DNA of 64,000 nucleotides from Onchidella celtica (taxonomy: Eukaryota; Mollusca; Gastropoda; Systellommatophora; Onchidiidae): contig OZ007574.1 of the NCBI GenBank assembly GCA_963931925.1, positions 37,914,938 through 37,978,937 on the forward strand. Reading direction: 5' to 3'. Shown here piece by piece: positions 11,485 through 24,300 of this stretch; the first letter of the stretch is position 1, and every line of letters starts with the position of its first letter. The notes beneath the pieces are model-generated. The model did not search any database. It was given only the letters and a program-made list of their open reading frames with translations, and had not been told where the DNA came from. The position numbers were made by a program, and so were the translations under genes.

Positions 11485-13051
11485 GAGCAGTGACGACATT
11501 TGTCCTATAATGAAACTTACACATATTTGCCTGTGGATCCAGAATCCAGACTCATAGGACACCATATGAGAGGAACATTTATCAATGCCCGTACTCTGGT
11601 AGTACATGTAGTATCATTCTGTTTGTCACCGTCACGTTTGATATTTCTCATTTCTACTTATCGTTCCTGTTTGTTCTGCGCCCCCCCCCCCCCCCCCCCA
11701 CCGACGGCGCTCGCTGCCTGTCGATATGAAGTCGCTTTATTATTGGGAGGAAATATTATTGACCTTCTCTAATCGGATCTTCGACAACGCTGGAAGGTTC
11801 TGTTATTCTCCGAACCAGCGGTTTTCAAATCGGGTAATATAGAACACACTGATGCTCTTCCAGAACATTCCATGCTGCAAGTTACACATTCCTCCCCGCC
11901 TTCCGCCTTTTTTTTCTTTCTTTTGAAGGGGGGAGATGGTGCGAAGATATTCTCATGGCAGCGTGGCTTTCAGTTTCGGAAATACATGTAATAAGAATTC
12001 ATCGTAAACACCAGGATCTCCTGCTGTCCTATCATTCTGGTATACATGTACTGTCTATCGTCTTGCGTCTTCATTGCACAACATGACCATAATCGTGTCG
12101 ACATGCTCTCTTCAAACTCAAACTCGAACCCAAACTCATATAGTCATAGACTTCTTTCACATTGTTTTTTTCATATATTTGCGCCATGGTGCGAAACTGG
12201 GTTCTATTTGCCTAGTGAGATAGTTTTTTTTTTGTTTTTTAAATTTGGTTTTGTTGCAAATCTTAGGGTTAGGACAAGGTGTAGGCTCAGGATCAGGTTT
12301 AGCTTATTGCCACAATCTTTCCTTGTCGATTGGGAAACAATTACTTGGGGGGTGGAGACTGGCCACAAGTTGGTTACAAAAATTCCGTTATGAGTATTAT
12401 TTTCGGGGGTGACTGGTCGAATAGCCTCTACTTTACTTTACTTTAATCCCATAACGTTGTGCAAATCAAGTTCATAATCACTCGTATGCCTTTTGTGAAA
12501 TATAGCAATTGCGACGCTGTAGTGTGAGGCTGAAAGTGTGGGAATCATTACCAGAATAAAGTAGAACAGGTAAGGACCTTCGGGCCTCCACGGCTCAATA
12601 ACAATATGTCACACGTTTGATTATTGCGCCTTGTGAATAGCATTAGTGGTAATTCTGTTGCAGTCGATTATTCCATCATTGTAGTGTATTTGTATCAGTG
12701 TTGTAAATATTTATACGTAATCTTCATCCACTCCCCCCCCCCCCCCCCCCCATATTTGTTGGAAACGAAAATGAAAACCTCGGGGAGCGATAATGACCTA
12801 CATGCGGATAATGCGACTTAATGCTATGGTCATGAGGAGATCAACACTCGCTTTGTTCTTTTCGCGCCCTCATTTAAGATTCCAGGCCGTGGTTTTGAAG
12901 CGGTGTTGACGAGTGACGTCTCTTATCTCGCGTGCTCGCATACTTGGTAACTAATTATGAACGGAAACGTAAAGACTTTAAAATCCAGTAGCGACAAATT
13001 CACATTGTGTGTAAGGCCTACTATGTACCATGAAATAGGTCCAAACTCACC
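11485..13051. other. No gene seen; poly-C tracts and module copy
   Basis: Long C runs lie at about 11682-11699 and 12733-12750. The region holds the second copy of the gtgtcgac..caaactcaaact module (12096-12125) and a ctttaatcccat SINE-tail-like phrase near 12440-12455. Open frames have no family features. Confidence 0.35.
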
Positions 13052-14328
13052 CTTTATCTCCTCTCAAACATTCCCTCCTTTCTTCTCCTCTCAAATATTC
13101 CCTTCTTTCTTCTCCTCTCAAACTTTCCCTCCTTTCTTCTCCTCTCAAATATTCCCTCCTTTCTTCTCCTCTCAAACTTTCCCTCCTTTCTTCTCCTCTC
13201 AAATATTCCCTCCTTTCTTCTCCAACCAGACCCCCCCCCTCCTTTCTTCTCCTCTCAAACTTTCCCTCCTTTCTTCTCCTCTCAAACTTTCCCTCCTTTC
13301 TTCTCCTCTCAAACTTTCCCTCCTTTCTTCTCCTCTCAAACTTTCCCTCCTTTCTTCTCCTCTCAACATTCCCTCCTTTCTTCTCCTCTCAAACTTTCCC
13401 TCCTTTCTTCTCCTCTCAAACATTCCCTCCTTTCTTCTCCTCTCAAACTTTCCCTCCTTTCTTCTCCTCTCAAACATTCCCTCCTTTCTTCTCCTCTCAA
13501 ACTTTCCCTCCTTTCTTCTCCTCTCAAACACTCTCCCCTTTCTTCTCCTCTCAAACATTCCCTCCTTTCTTCTCCTCTCAAACTTTCCCTCCTTTCTTCT
13601 CCTCTCAAACATTCCCTCCTTTCTTCTCCTCTCAAACTTTCCCTCCTTTCTTCTCCTCTCAAACATTCCCCCCTTTCTTCTCCTCTCAAACATTCTCCCC
13701 TTTCTTCTCCACTCAAACATTCCCTCCATTCTTGTCCTCTCAAACATTCTCCCCTTTCTTCTCCTCTCAAACATTCCCTCCATTCTTGTCCTCTCAAACA
13801 TTCCCTCCTTTCTTCTCCCCTCCTTTCTTCTCCACTCAAACATTCCCTCCATTCTTGTCCTCTCAAACATTCTCCCCTTTCTTCTCCTCTCAAACATTCC
13901 CTCCATTCTTGTCCTCTCAAACATTCCCTCCTTTCTTCTCCCCTCCTTTCTTCTCCACTCAAACATTCCCTCCATTCTTGTCCTCTCAAACATTCCCTCC
14001 TTTCTTCTCCTCTCAAACATTCCCTCCTTTCTTCTCCTCTCAAACATTCCCTCCTTTCTTCTCCTCTCAAACATTCCCTCCTTTCTTCTCCTCTCAAACA
14101 TTCCCCCCTTTCTTCTCCTCTCAAACATTCCTTCCTTTCTTCTCCTTTCAAACATTCCCTCCTTTCTTCTCCTCTCAAACATTCTCCCTTTTCTTCTCCA
14201 CTCATTCATTCCTTCCTTTCTTCTCCTTTCAAACACTCACCCATTTCTTCTCCTCTCAAACATTCCCTCCTTTCTTCTCCTCTCAAACAATCCCTCTTTT
14301 CTTCTCTTGTCAGACATTCTCTCCTTTA
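13052..14328. repeat. 27-bp polypyrimidine minisatellite, about 47 units
   Basis: The array unit joins cctttcttctcctctcaaac with a variable ttcc/attccc spacer. The plus strand is almost purely C, T and A. The 27-bp period equals nine codons and lacks stops, which produces spurious frames of up to 468 codons on the plus strand and 345 on the minus strand. Positions 13705-13950 show two copies of a 123-bp higher-order unit. It is not a gene. Confidence 0.95.
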
Positions 14329-14533
14329 TCTGCCGTCCGGTCCACCTCAGATTTGCAAAGTGAGTACACATGCGCCCGATCTGGTTAACAACGGAGGGCA
14401 GTCCGTCCTCAAGAGTATGCACTATCATGTTACGGCACGCGATACACATAACAATCATGATGAGCCGAAGCTCGTTGACATGATGGGCCGACGCTCGGTC
14501 AAGGACAATGTTCGCGTAGGTTTGACGTAAGGC

Positions 14534-15079
14534 TAGTGACATACTATGCCCAGTGCTGTCGCGGTTTGCCGTTCCCGCGCGCGGCAGCTGCAAACCGCGT
14601 AAGTTTGAACCTGACATACTATGAGCGGCAAACCTCCCTCCAGTGCGTTTTTCTCACAACCCTTGTCCCAGATAGCAGGCTGTTGCTCCACCATACTAAT
14701 AATAACTTCCGCAGACATATTCGAAAAGTTCACAATATCTGAATATTATTTCTGAAAAAAAGAAACAGGACTGTGTGCGAGAAACGAAGTGCACCTGATG
14801 ATTGCACTGCAATCAAAATCCCGCCGCGGCGAGCGGGATAGTATGTCACTAGCCATAGCCTAACATGTGTTGTCTCTGAAAACCGCTCCCGCGCGCGGTT
14901 GCGGTTCTCATTTTCCCGCCGACAGGCGCGGCAGAAAAAAATCAGACAGCGGCAACCGCTCCCGCGCGCGACGACGGTTTCTCTAGTATGTCAGGTCTCA
15001 TAGGATAACACGTGTTGGCGGTTTTTTTTTTTACCGCTCCCGCGTGCGGCAGCAGTTTGCCGCGTCTAGTATGTCACTA
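14534..15079. mobile_element. CpG-rich nested inverted-repeat element
   Basis: The outer ends are TAGTGACATACTA (14534-14546) and its complement (15067-15079). Related inverted motifs lie at 14611, 14839 and 14984 in alternating orientation. Between them are repeated palindromic blocks such as ccgctcccgcgcgcgg near 14884 and 14956. It looks like staggered or nested foldback-type miniature elements. There is no coding capacity. Confidence 0.6.
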
Positions 15080-15087
15080 CACTTAAG

Positions 15088-16110
15088 CTGTTTCACAGTT
15101 CCGATTTTATAGGTCTCTTAACAACTGCTTATTAGTAATTATTACTACAGCTGCAAACGTTTAACGTCGAATTTCTCAGTTGTTCAAAAAGTCGAGTTGG
15201 AACAAACAAGAGCTGAGGTCGCGTTATTGTATTACTTGTCTTTTTGGCAAGTTACCTTCTATGCACGTAACAGTGATGACAAACATGAATGTGTAGTCAT
15301 TTATGCTTAGTCATATTTGAGGTCTTTATTTTAGGAGGTTCGCTGCCCTTGGCATTTACACCTCACTTTACTTGTTTTATTATTTCTTGTTCTGGGGGGG
15401 GGGGGGGGGGGGGGGGGGGGATATGATATGGATAAATTTTAATCTATTAATTTCAATTTTGCCCGGGCAGCGGCCTTTCGGCCTGCTCTTTACGATTTCC
15501 AACTGCCAAGGTATCTTTAACGTGCGCAACGTGCACACGGGCCCTCCGAATTTTTTCGTCCTTATCCGAGAAGACTAGGTACTCGATCCTACCCCCCAAT
15601 AGGACCAGGGACTTTGAAAATATGAGAAAAATCCAATTTCCAAGAACTACTCGATCCTACCCCCCAATAGGACCAGGGACTTGAAAATATGAGAAAAATC
15701 CACTTTCCAACATGCCTGCACTGCCCGGGTTTAGAACCCGGAACCCTTGGCATGAGAGGCGAGCACCTTGCCTCTAGACCACCTTGTCCATTTATACCAT
15801 TTATGCTTAGTCTGGCCCAGTTTCCACATAAATCAGTAGAGGGTAATTTGTCAGAATCTGCTCAGATTAATGTTTTTCCTAAAATCATTTCAAGACTTGG
15901 TAACCAGAATATTTTATGTCTGAAATCATCAAACTGATCAAAAGCGAGTTTCAGAATTGTAACCTTAATGAAAATTCAAATAATTGCAACAACTTCAACA
16001 CGTTCACATGAATAGTTTTATTGGGTTATGAAATTAGAGCCATACACCTTGTGTCATGGGTATCTACAGGCATTTAAAAGCAATGAATAAAACTGGCCAC
16101 AGCATATTCT
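15088..16110 (+). repeat. Interspersed repeat R, second long copy, interrupted by a SINE
   Basis: Positions 15088-15297 and 15813-16110 together parallel 9990-10620 (tttcacagttccgatt at one end, cacatgaatagttttattgg towards the other). The middle is split by the SINE insertion at 15313-15797, with its 15-bp duplication. Confidence 0.55.
15313..15797 (-). repeat. tRNA-derived SINE insertion with 15-bp target duplication
   Basis: A perfect direct repeat, catttatgcttagtc, flanks the insert at 15298-15312 and 15798-15812. The minus-strand head has the tRNA-like ggtggtctagaggc and a B-box region, ggttctaaaccc. The body has cggcctgctctttacg and is shared with 19919-20213. A 67-bp internal segment (ctcgatcctacccccc) is duplicated at 15586-15712. 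A long G tract lies at 15396-15420. Confidence 0.85.
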
Positions 16111-16922
16111 GGTTTACAACCCTGGATAGAATAATATATGTCAGCAGATGTCATTCCTCTTTTTCTTTTCTCATGCCCAACACTCCTTCACTGTCATTTT
16201 GTACATAATGTTTTGATGTTTTACTTTTTGATGAAAGTTGTAACCATGGAGCCTTGACAAGTGAGATCTGAAAAATATTATATATATATATATCTTATTA
16301 TAAAAAAAAATAGTGGTGGGAGTAATTCATTGTGGTGCAATTTTGGCTCATTGTTTTGCTCGACACTACAGCGTAAATGACAGTTTCAACAATTATAAAG
16401 TAAATTTTCCTAAGTGTCAACTAATCCAGTTCAATCGCTTTTGTATCGACCGATTGTGTTGATTCAAGTTTCAGGTATTTAAAAAAAAAATTTGTAAAAA
16501 TGTTAAATACAATGATCTTTGATTTGGCTCCCGGTAGTAAGCCTGCCACATCGGGAACGATATATTAATACGTGTTCAGTTCAGTGCCGGCAATTTCCCT
16601 ACCAGAAATGAGTGCGCTCTGATGCGCATGGAATCTGCAGTAAGACTGTAGAATAATTATGGGAAGCTTTCTGGACCAACAAGAAAGAGAGAGAGAGGGA
16701 ACGGTGGGCTCACAGGTTTATCCCGGATAATGCCGGGAACTTCATCTAGTATATATATATATGCAAACTGACCTTTCTAATTTTTGACAGGTGTGGGATT
16801 ACCGGCATGACACACACTCAGTCGCACACGTTTGAAATTGATCCCATGGGATGTGAAAAATTATTCATGTTGTGCAAATCCTGAGTCAGCGATTAATTTT
16901 TTGTTCCTTGTTTCTTCTCCAG
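16111..16922. other. Upstream intron or intergenic DNA, no exon seen
   Basis: The region contains TA microsatellites at 16272-16290 and 16750-16763, and a repeat end near 16722-16760 matching the left edge of the window. No exon encoding TM1-TM4 of the transporter was recognised. Confidence 0.4.
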
Positions 16923-17048
16923 CAATCCTTACTTTTATCAATTGTACCAATGTGACATGGGCTACACGAGTCCAGGACATCTTCACTTTCACCAAAATCT
17001 TTGCCCTCATCATTATCATTATCACTGGCATTGTCAAGATGGCCATGG
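16923..17048 (+). CDS. SLC7A8-like: LAT exon a: end of TM4 and TM5
   Basis: The acceptor follows a pyrimidine tract ending ttcttctccag and the donor is gtgagt. The exon enters with two bases of a split codon and exits with one. It encodes [19 protein letters not shown], then TM5 with a run of five isoleucines. The VQDIFTFTK helix start is a strong family signature. An in-frame ATG at 16832 lies in the preceding intron and should not be taken as the start. Confidence 0.92.
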
Positions 17049-18300
17049 GTGAGTATTGAATGTTCATATTGCACAAGCTGTGAATATGCCACTGCCTGTA
17101 GTGCATCACTGTGGTTCTCAGTATTGGCCCCTGGAGGGACGACTTTGATTTGTAAAGGGGCAAAAATGAACAAAAAGCGCGACAAATGATGAGGGACGGG
17201 GCAAAAACATGAATGGCAGATGATTTGGGGGCAAATACAGGGCAGCCACTGACTTGTTCAACAGCAACGTGTATTGCGAGTATAGAGCAAAATTGTTGTA
17301 CCTCCAGTGATATGAATTGGGGTTCATAATGGCAATACTGTAATAATGACAAACTGTTTCTTGCAATTTTTTTCGTTATTCCGCTATTTTTAACCAGTTC
17401 CAAGTTACAGAGAAGCAGTATTGTTGTATCTCCCTTAAAAATGCGATCATTGAGACCAATATTGTGGTATTTCCCAGTAAGCTCCCATTATCCATATCAC
17501 TGGAGATACAACAATTTTGCTCTATACCCGCGGTATATGGGTTTTATGAACAGAAAAGAGGCATCCTTTTTTTTTTTTTTTTTGGTGCATTTGATAAAAG
17601 ATGTTTTCTGTTTTATAATGAATAATCAGCACACCTACTGTCATTGGTAAGGCTTTGAAAAAACATAACATCAAAATTAGTGTGTAGTCTGTCTTCTTGT
17701 GAAATGTATTTGTTAGGTTGCTGAAAGAAAATTTGGAGCCTAAGGGGGCCTTATTCTGAAAAAGGCTGCGAACCACTGTTGTACTAGTTTGATAGTTTGA
17801 TGAGTAACATGCTTTTAATGGTCGCTGGTTTCAGCAGATGAAAATAATATGTGAATGTAAGGACACTTGTATAAAGCTATATTATAAAATCTTTTTCCCT
17901 GGCTATGCTCAGCTATGAGTCAACCTGTGATTTTATTTTGCAAAATCAATGTCATGGGAAACTGATCATTGTTAATTGGCTCCAGACCATTTCATTTAAT
18001 TATTAGTTATTCAGTATTGTTACGGATTCTTAAAAATCTCAAAACTATGGCCAGTAATGGAATCCGTGTATGTTATATTTGCCCATGTATGTTCTCATTA
18101 CTGCAGGGTCCACTGAGCAGTTTGACGCCCCATTTGAAGGCTCCACCACTGAACCAAGCAAAATTGCCTTGGCGTTTTACTCAGGGCTTTTCTCCTACTC
18201 AGGATGGTGAGTTTTTATCTGCAAAGCTGCCAGCTTGTCTCTTTTTTTTAACCTGTATTGATGGTATTGGCAAAGACATGGAAAGCTTCATGATTTTTAA

Positions 18301-18332
<32 letters not shown>

Positions 18333-21300
18333 AGTTCATTTATATAGCGCATATCCAAAGATGCTCTATGTGCTTTACAAAACATGCAGAAACAGAACAG
18401 ATCTCATTCCTAACAACTGACAACACACACAAAGGCACACACACACACAAACACTATCTTTCCCTCCTCTCTGTCTCTGTCTCTTTCTCTCTCTCTTTCT
18501 CCTTCACACACACACACACACACACACAAAACACCAATGCATATTAGACTGCACATCAAAGTGTTTTCTGAAGAGATAGGTTTTGATTTCAGATCTAAAA
18601 AGTGCCTTTTTAGTGAAAAAGAAATAAATGCTAGATTGATGATAAAGCCTGATCCAGTAAAGTTGCAATTCAGTGACGACATTATGCAGTCTATTTTATA
18701 TTTAAACATCTTTCACATCTCTTATCTGGAACGGAAGTTGTTCTGACCGTGCTGGAACTCCAACATTTTTTTGTCAGGAGATATATGCATATAGAATTTT
18801 TTTTTTTTTGGTGTTGCACTGATATTTCCATGTTTTTATTTGCCTGGGTGATATGTGTAGACCGACAGTCAACAACCCCCCCCCAATGTACTGAAAGATT
18901 ATTTATTCTCAAATTGACAATTGTGAGCTTAAATCTTTCATTTTTTAAACAAGAAATTCAAATTTAGAATAAGAGGGCTTGAAATGGCTTGAATACCTTT
19001 CGAAAGGCACAAAATCCATTTTCGGCTAGGGGTTTTGCCCTGTGGCCCCCTCATTGGGATGCAGTCTCTGGCAATTCCAAGCCGCCCCCCCCCCCCCCCC
19101 CCGGCCTTTGTTAAGTTTTCGCAGTGTCAGTACTATGGATTCCCAGGGGCATAGTTTGTTTGACACATGTCATAACACAGAAAGAGGCATGCCAAGCAAA
19201 CATAACTAAATGTCATAATTTCTGCACCTGCTATTAACAGTGTTAACATGCAAAACTGTCACAATTTGACATCCTACTCAGTGAGATACGTGTTTTTAAA
19301 AAAAAAAAAAAACACAACTTGATTTAACATTGAAATTGAAGGCACTTGATGGATTCTGAAAGCATTTGAAAACAGATAAAAGATTGATAAAAACTCTTGA
19401 GTAGAATGACACTATTGGATATCTGCAGAGAAAGAGACCCACTGTCAAGTGTTTGGCTGTTTATTTTCTTAAATTATATTTGGGTCAATCCATACTCAGC
19501 TCAGATGTAAAGCATTTTCAGGCAGGTGATGTGCTGAATTCTGGAAAGTAGCATGAAATGTAAAGTAATGCGAAATGTAAAAATATTGATGTATATTTAT
19601 TGTGTTAAAATTTTGTCTTTTGTGTTTCAGGAATTACTTGAACTTTGTAACAGAGGAGCTCAAGGATCCTTACAAGTGAGAAACTTGTTTGTCTCTAAAT
19701 GTACAACTGAACTCATTATACATACATATATTTATGGTGTTAAAAACTTGGAGAACATAGTATTTACAAGCAGAATGAAATGATGTATTATGTAGCTGCT
19801 ATTTTGACAGATTCTTTACATGAAGATGGGAGAATTTTTTTTGTGTGTGTTTTGTTTTTGATTTGATGCAAGTGTGCATTTCATTCAGAAAGCACAAATG
19901 GCAACACACATCAAACATGGGGACAAGGTGGTCTAGAGGCAGGGTGCTCGCTCTCATGCCAAGGGTATATACCAGGTTCAAAACCCGGCCGGTGCAGGCA
20001 TGTTGGAAGTTTGGGATTGTCTCATATTTTCGTGTCCGTGAACCTATGGGGGGTGGGGAATCAAGTACCTAGTCTTCTCGGATGAGGATGAAAAAACTCG
20101 GAGGGCCCATGTGCACGTTGCGTACGTTAAAGATACCTTGGCAGTTGGAAATTGAAAAGAGGAGGCCGAACAGGCCGCTGCCCGGGCAAAATCAATTAAA
20201 ATACACCTCCCGCCAAAAAAAAAAACAACTACCGACTGGCGCTGCACTGTGGCGTCGGCGTGCCTGCTCCAGTTGTAACTGGGCGCAATGGCACAAAGGC
20301 AAAATTTCCTAAATGGGATTAAAGTAGTATACAAATATGAAAATATATATTCTAAACATACTTGAGTTTTAGGCACCAGCTTCTGTGTACCATATCTAAA
20401 GTCATATTTTTCCAACATGTTGAATGTGTATTTCTTTCTTCTGTAAAATCAGGAATCTACCAAGAGCCATCTGGATCTCTTTACCTTTAGTCACCGTCAT
20501 CTACATCCTGGCCAATGTGGCATATTTTGCTGTGATGTCCCCAGCAGAGATGCTGGCTTCAGATGCTGTAGCTGTGGTAAGTAAAGACAGTGTCTTCCAC
20601 AAATCCAATATACATTTTGAGGATGAGATAAAACAAGGGATGGGAATTCTCGGGAAATTTTCGGCTTAAAAAATTTTTTTTCCTGGGCTGGAACGTGCAT
20701 AATATATGGTTGGGATTGACAAAACGGGGGTAACGGTGAAATTTTGATACCTCTTTAAAAGATCAAAATATAAGCATTTCTAAGATGATTTCAAGCAAAC
20801 TATTTTAACTGGATGCAGAAAAATGGTTAATCTTTCATATTATGAGCAAATCTCAATTTCCATAGAATTTTTTTTCCCCCTTTGGAGAGGGCCTTCCTCA
20901 GGAATTTCCTCTTGTGGCTTGATTTGGTTGGCCCCACTCACATATGTGTGTGTTACAGTTGGCTGTGATGCAATGCATTCAAAGTTCAGGAAATTTTTCT
21001 GTCAGTCCTTCATGGATGATGTTGATATTCTTACCTAGTTATTACGTTCATATTTTCAGACTTTTGCAGATCGCACTTTGGGTGTTATGTCGTGGGTCAT
21101 GCCCGTGTTCGTAGCTTGCTCAACATTTGGAGCTCTTAATGGGGCCATCTTTACATCTTCCAGGTAAATCTTTATACTGTATGTGTGATATTTCTTTTTT
21201 TTTTTGTTTGTTTCTTTTTTTTTTTTTGCATTTGTGCAAGGCACATTAACATTGGTCAGCTGTTGGAACTTTGTTATAACTAAAAGAACTGTTGTTAGGG

Positions 21301-24300
21301 AATTATTGTTGGGGTGGCTGGGAAAAGTCTTTTTAATGACCTCTGAAATTGTGTGATCTTAAAGAAGAAATTGTTAAATGGAAAATGTGCATTCTTAAAG
21401 ATCCGTTTCAAGCCTGTCTTCATTAATGCCTTCAGATTATTTTTTGTCGGAGCCCGTCATGGACATTTGCCAGGATTCTTGGCAACCATCAACATGAAAC
21501 AGATGACACCATTCCCGTCACTTCTCTTTGGGGTAAGCTTATAAGTGGTTGCATGATGACAAGGTCTGAGATATTGCGGTTAATAAGTTTATGTTCTACA
21601 CTTCATTGGAAATCTCACACGCTCACTACTGGCATACACTAAACGTTGTTTCTTCAAAATGCGAGTTAGGCGGAAAGAAACGTTCAGTAATGATATGCAA
21701 ATGTTTTGACAAGAAATTTCACTTTGCAACTTTAGAAAGAATATTTTCCTTTGCTGTCCGACAGTCTTATCACACTGTTTTATGGAAGGTTCATTTGGCC
21801 AAAAAAAAGAAATGATTTGCGCATGGGGGGTTTTAGAACAATACAGGATAACGCAAATTCTTTTGTAAGATACATACACAGAGTTAATATTTAATGCAAC
21901 ACACATAAGTCTATATATGAATATGATGGCTAATGTCACTGCATAGATACACATTATACAGGGAAACAGCTTCACATATACTTGGACACTGTACAAATAC
22001 GCATTGCCCAGTTAGACATCTACTACACAGACTGGCCGAACTTCCAAACATCCCACATAATTATATAGTTAAACAAGGACAAAGACAATGAACTCGCATT
22101 CTCACAATGTAGCGTAATAACGACCCTAGGACAGATGGAAATGAGACAAAAGACAAGGTTGATGGCGAGCACGTAAATGATATGCCAGTGCTGCCTTGTG
22201 TGAGACGTGAGACCGACACAACAATGATCATGCTTTAATGTAAACCTGTGCATTAAAAAATTATATACATTTTTTGTATCTTGCCATCTGTTTCACAGTG
22301 TATCACCTCACTCATCATGCTGTCATCAAGTGACATCTATGCCTTGATCAACTATGCCAGTTTTGTGGAGACTTTGTTTATTGGCATGTCTGTTAGTGGC
22401 CTTCTCATTCTCCGAGTCACCAAACCAGATCTAAAACGTCCCATCAAAGTAAGTCTTGTTTAGTGTAGTAATGTTCATTTTGGAAATAAGACGGGACTGT
22501 TTTAAAACCAGTTTTAAAACTTTGTTCTCTTAAGTACACGGGTAGTTTCCAATCCCATGAGACTTAAGAAAAGTCAATAGGTAATATTAATTTCAGAAGT
22601 AAAACAGGCGGTTTCAGAAATTCGAAGTTTAAATTTCTTGCACCAAAATAAAGTTCACCGGAGGCTTAACCTTTTCACAACGTGGGCCGTTTTACAACTC
22701 ATCGATGCACCAGTCGCCCGCGAGATGTGGCCACCCGCACATCATTCATGGGACTCTGCACCATGTGGGATAACACACGGTTTCATAGCTCATACTGCTT
22801 TTGACTTTTTGTGTTTGTAAACATACAATCATTACAATTGTAATTATTCATCTCTCAAGAAGCTTTCCAATGATAACCAAATATCATACTCTGGTTTTAT
22901 CAGAGATTTTATGTGAATTTTTGAAAACCCCCGAAATAAAGCATACTCAGGTAACAGCCACTGTAAAGCAGGAACCTACAGGGGGCATGTGAGAGCCGTG
23001 ATCCCGGCAATCCAATGTGAAAAGGTGAAGGCTAAATTAGTGCTGCAGTATTAATTTTCAAAAGCAAGACAAGTCTCTTTTAGAAGTAGAGCATTCCTTA
23101 TTGAAGTATTCATTTAGTTGGCAGGTCAGAGTTTATAAATTGTGTGTTTGTATGTTCGCAAAACATATTGGCTCATACAGCTGGGATTTACATGAAATAT
23201 TGAAGATGACTTCTTTTCTTCTCTCAGAAGGTTCAGTTTTTACACTTGCAGGCTCCAAATTGTGGGGAAATATTTTTTTTGAGTTTGTGTCACTGACTGC
23301 TCACCTTCGATCCCTTTGTTTTCACAAGCATATACCCCATGACATCATCACTTCCTGCCGGTTGATTTAAACTATTCGACATGCTCACAGCTAAAATTAG
23401 AACACAAGAATACCCTGCTGCCTTACAATGATCTCAAATTGACTGTGGTAATTAAATTGTAGAGCTTTTATTGTTTACTCAAATAAATTGCTTACCCATT
23501 AAAATTCATTTTTTATTATTCTAAACCCTTAGTTATATGGGCCAAGGGCCTAAGTAGTCCTCCACAGGTGCAAGCTTTTAAGTCATCACCAAGCACGGCT
23601 TTAAGCTGGTTTTATATGTAGGCTTAAGGTGTTTTCAGGTAGCTTTACATGTTTCATCACCTCTTTCATATGTTTCAGGTTAGTCTCATTTTCCCCATCT
23701 TCTACCTGATTGTGTGTGTGTTCCTGATCATTACTCCCCTGACCTCGTCACCGATGGAGTGCCTGATGGGTCTGATCATGATTGCAACGGGAATCCCTGT
23801 CTATATGTTGGGCGTGATGTGGGAAAGAAAGCCACAGGGGTTCAGAATAGCATTCAGTGAGTTCACATATAGATCGTCACTGCCCTACGCTAATGGCATA
23901 ACTCATTTTTGACACTTTTTAGATATTTTCCTGCCATTTGGTGACTTATGCCATTTTGATTTTGTTGGATTATAATTTTGCCTATTGGCTTATTTCCTTT
24001 TGTATAATACTATCTGCTAGCCCTCATGCTCATGAATGCAATGAACTGTGAGTTGCCTTTTAGTATAAGCCTGACATGTGCCCTTATCGTAGAGCAGTGG
24101 GTATGCAGAGAATGTGTTATATAGTTATATGGTATCTAGTCTTTCCATTCTGTCCTCTGTGTCCTTTACTTCTCTTTATTGTCCATGTGTTGAAATTCTC
24201 AACAATTTCTGTTCTTTATTCCTCTGGTGTTGTTAAGGTCATCATCATACCTGATGGACGAACTATTATTATTAGTTGCATGCAAAATTAGAGCTTTTAT

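Noticed and set aside
12957-14363. Open frame of 468 codons (+) and antisense frames of 345 and 280 codons
   Set aside because: They are products of a stop-free 27-bp tandem array, highly repetitive, with no domain and open on both strands.
16832-16922. ATG at 16832 as transporter start
   Set aside because: A clear splice acceptor at 16921-16922 precedes the conserved block. The upstream codons have no family similarity, and starting here would omit TM1-TM3.
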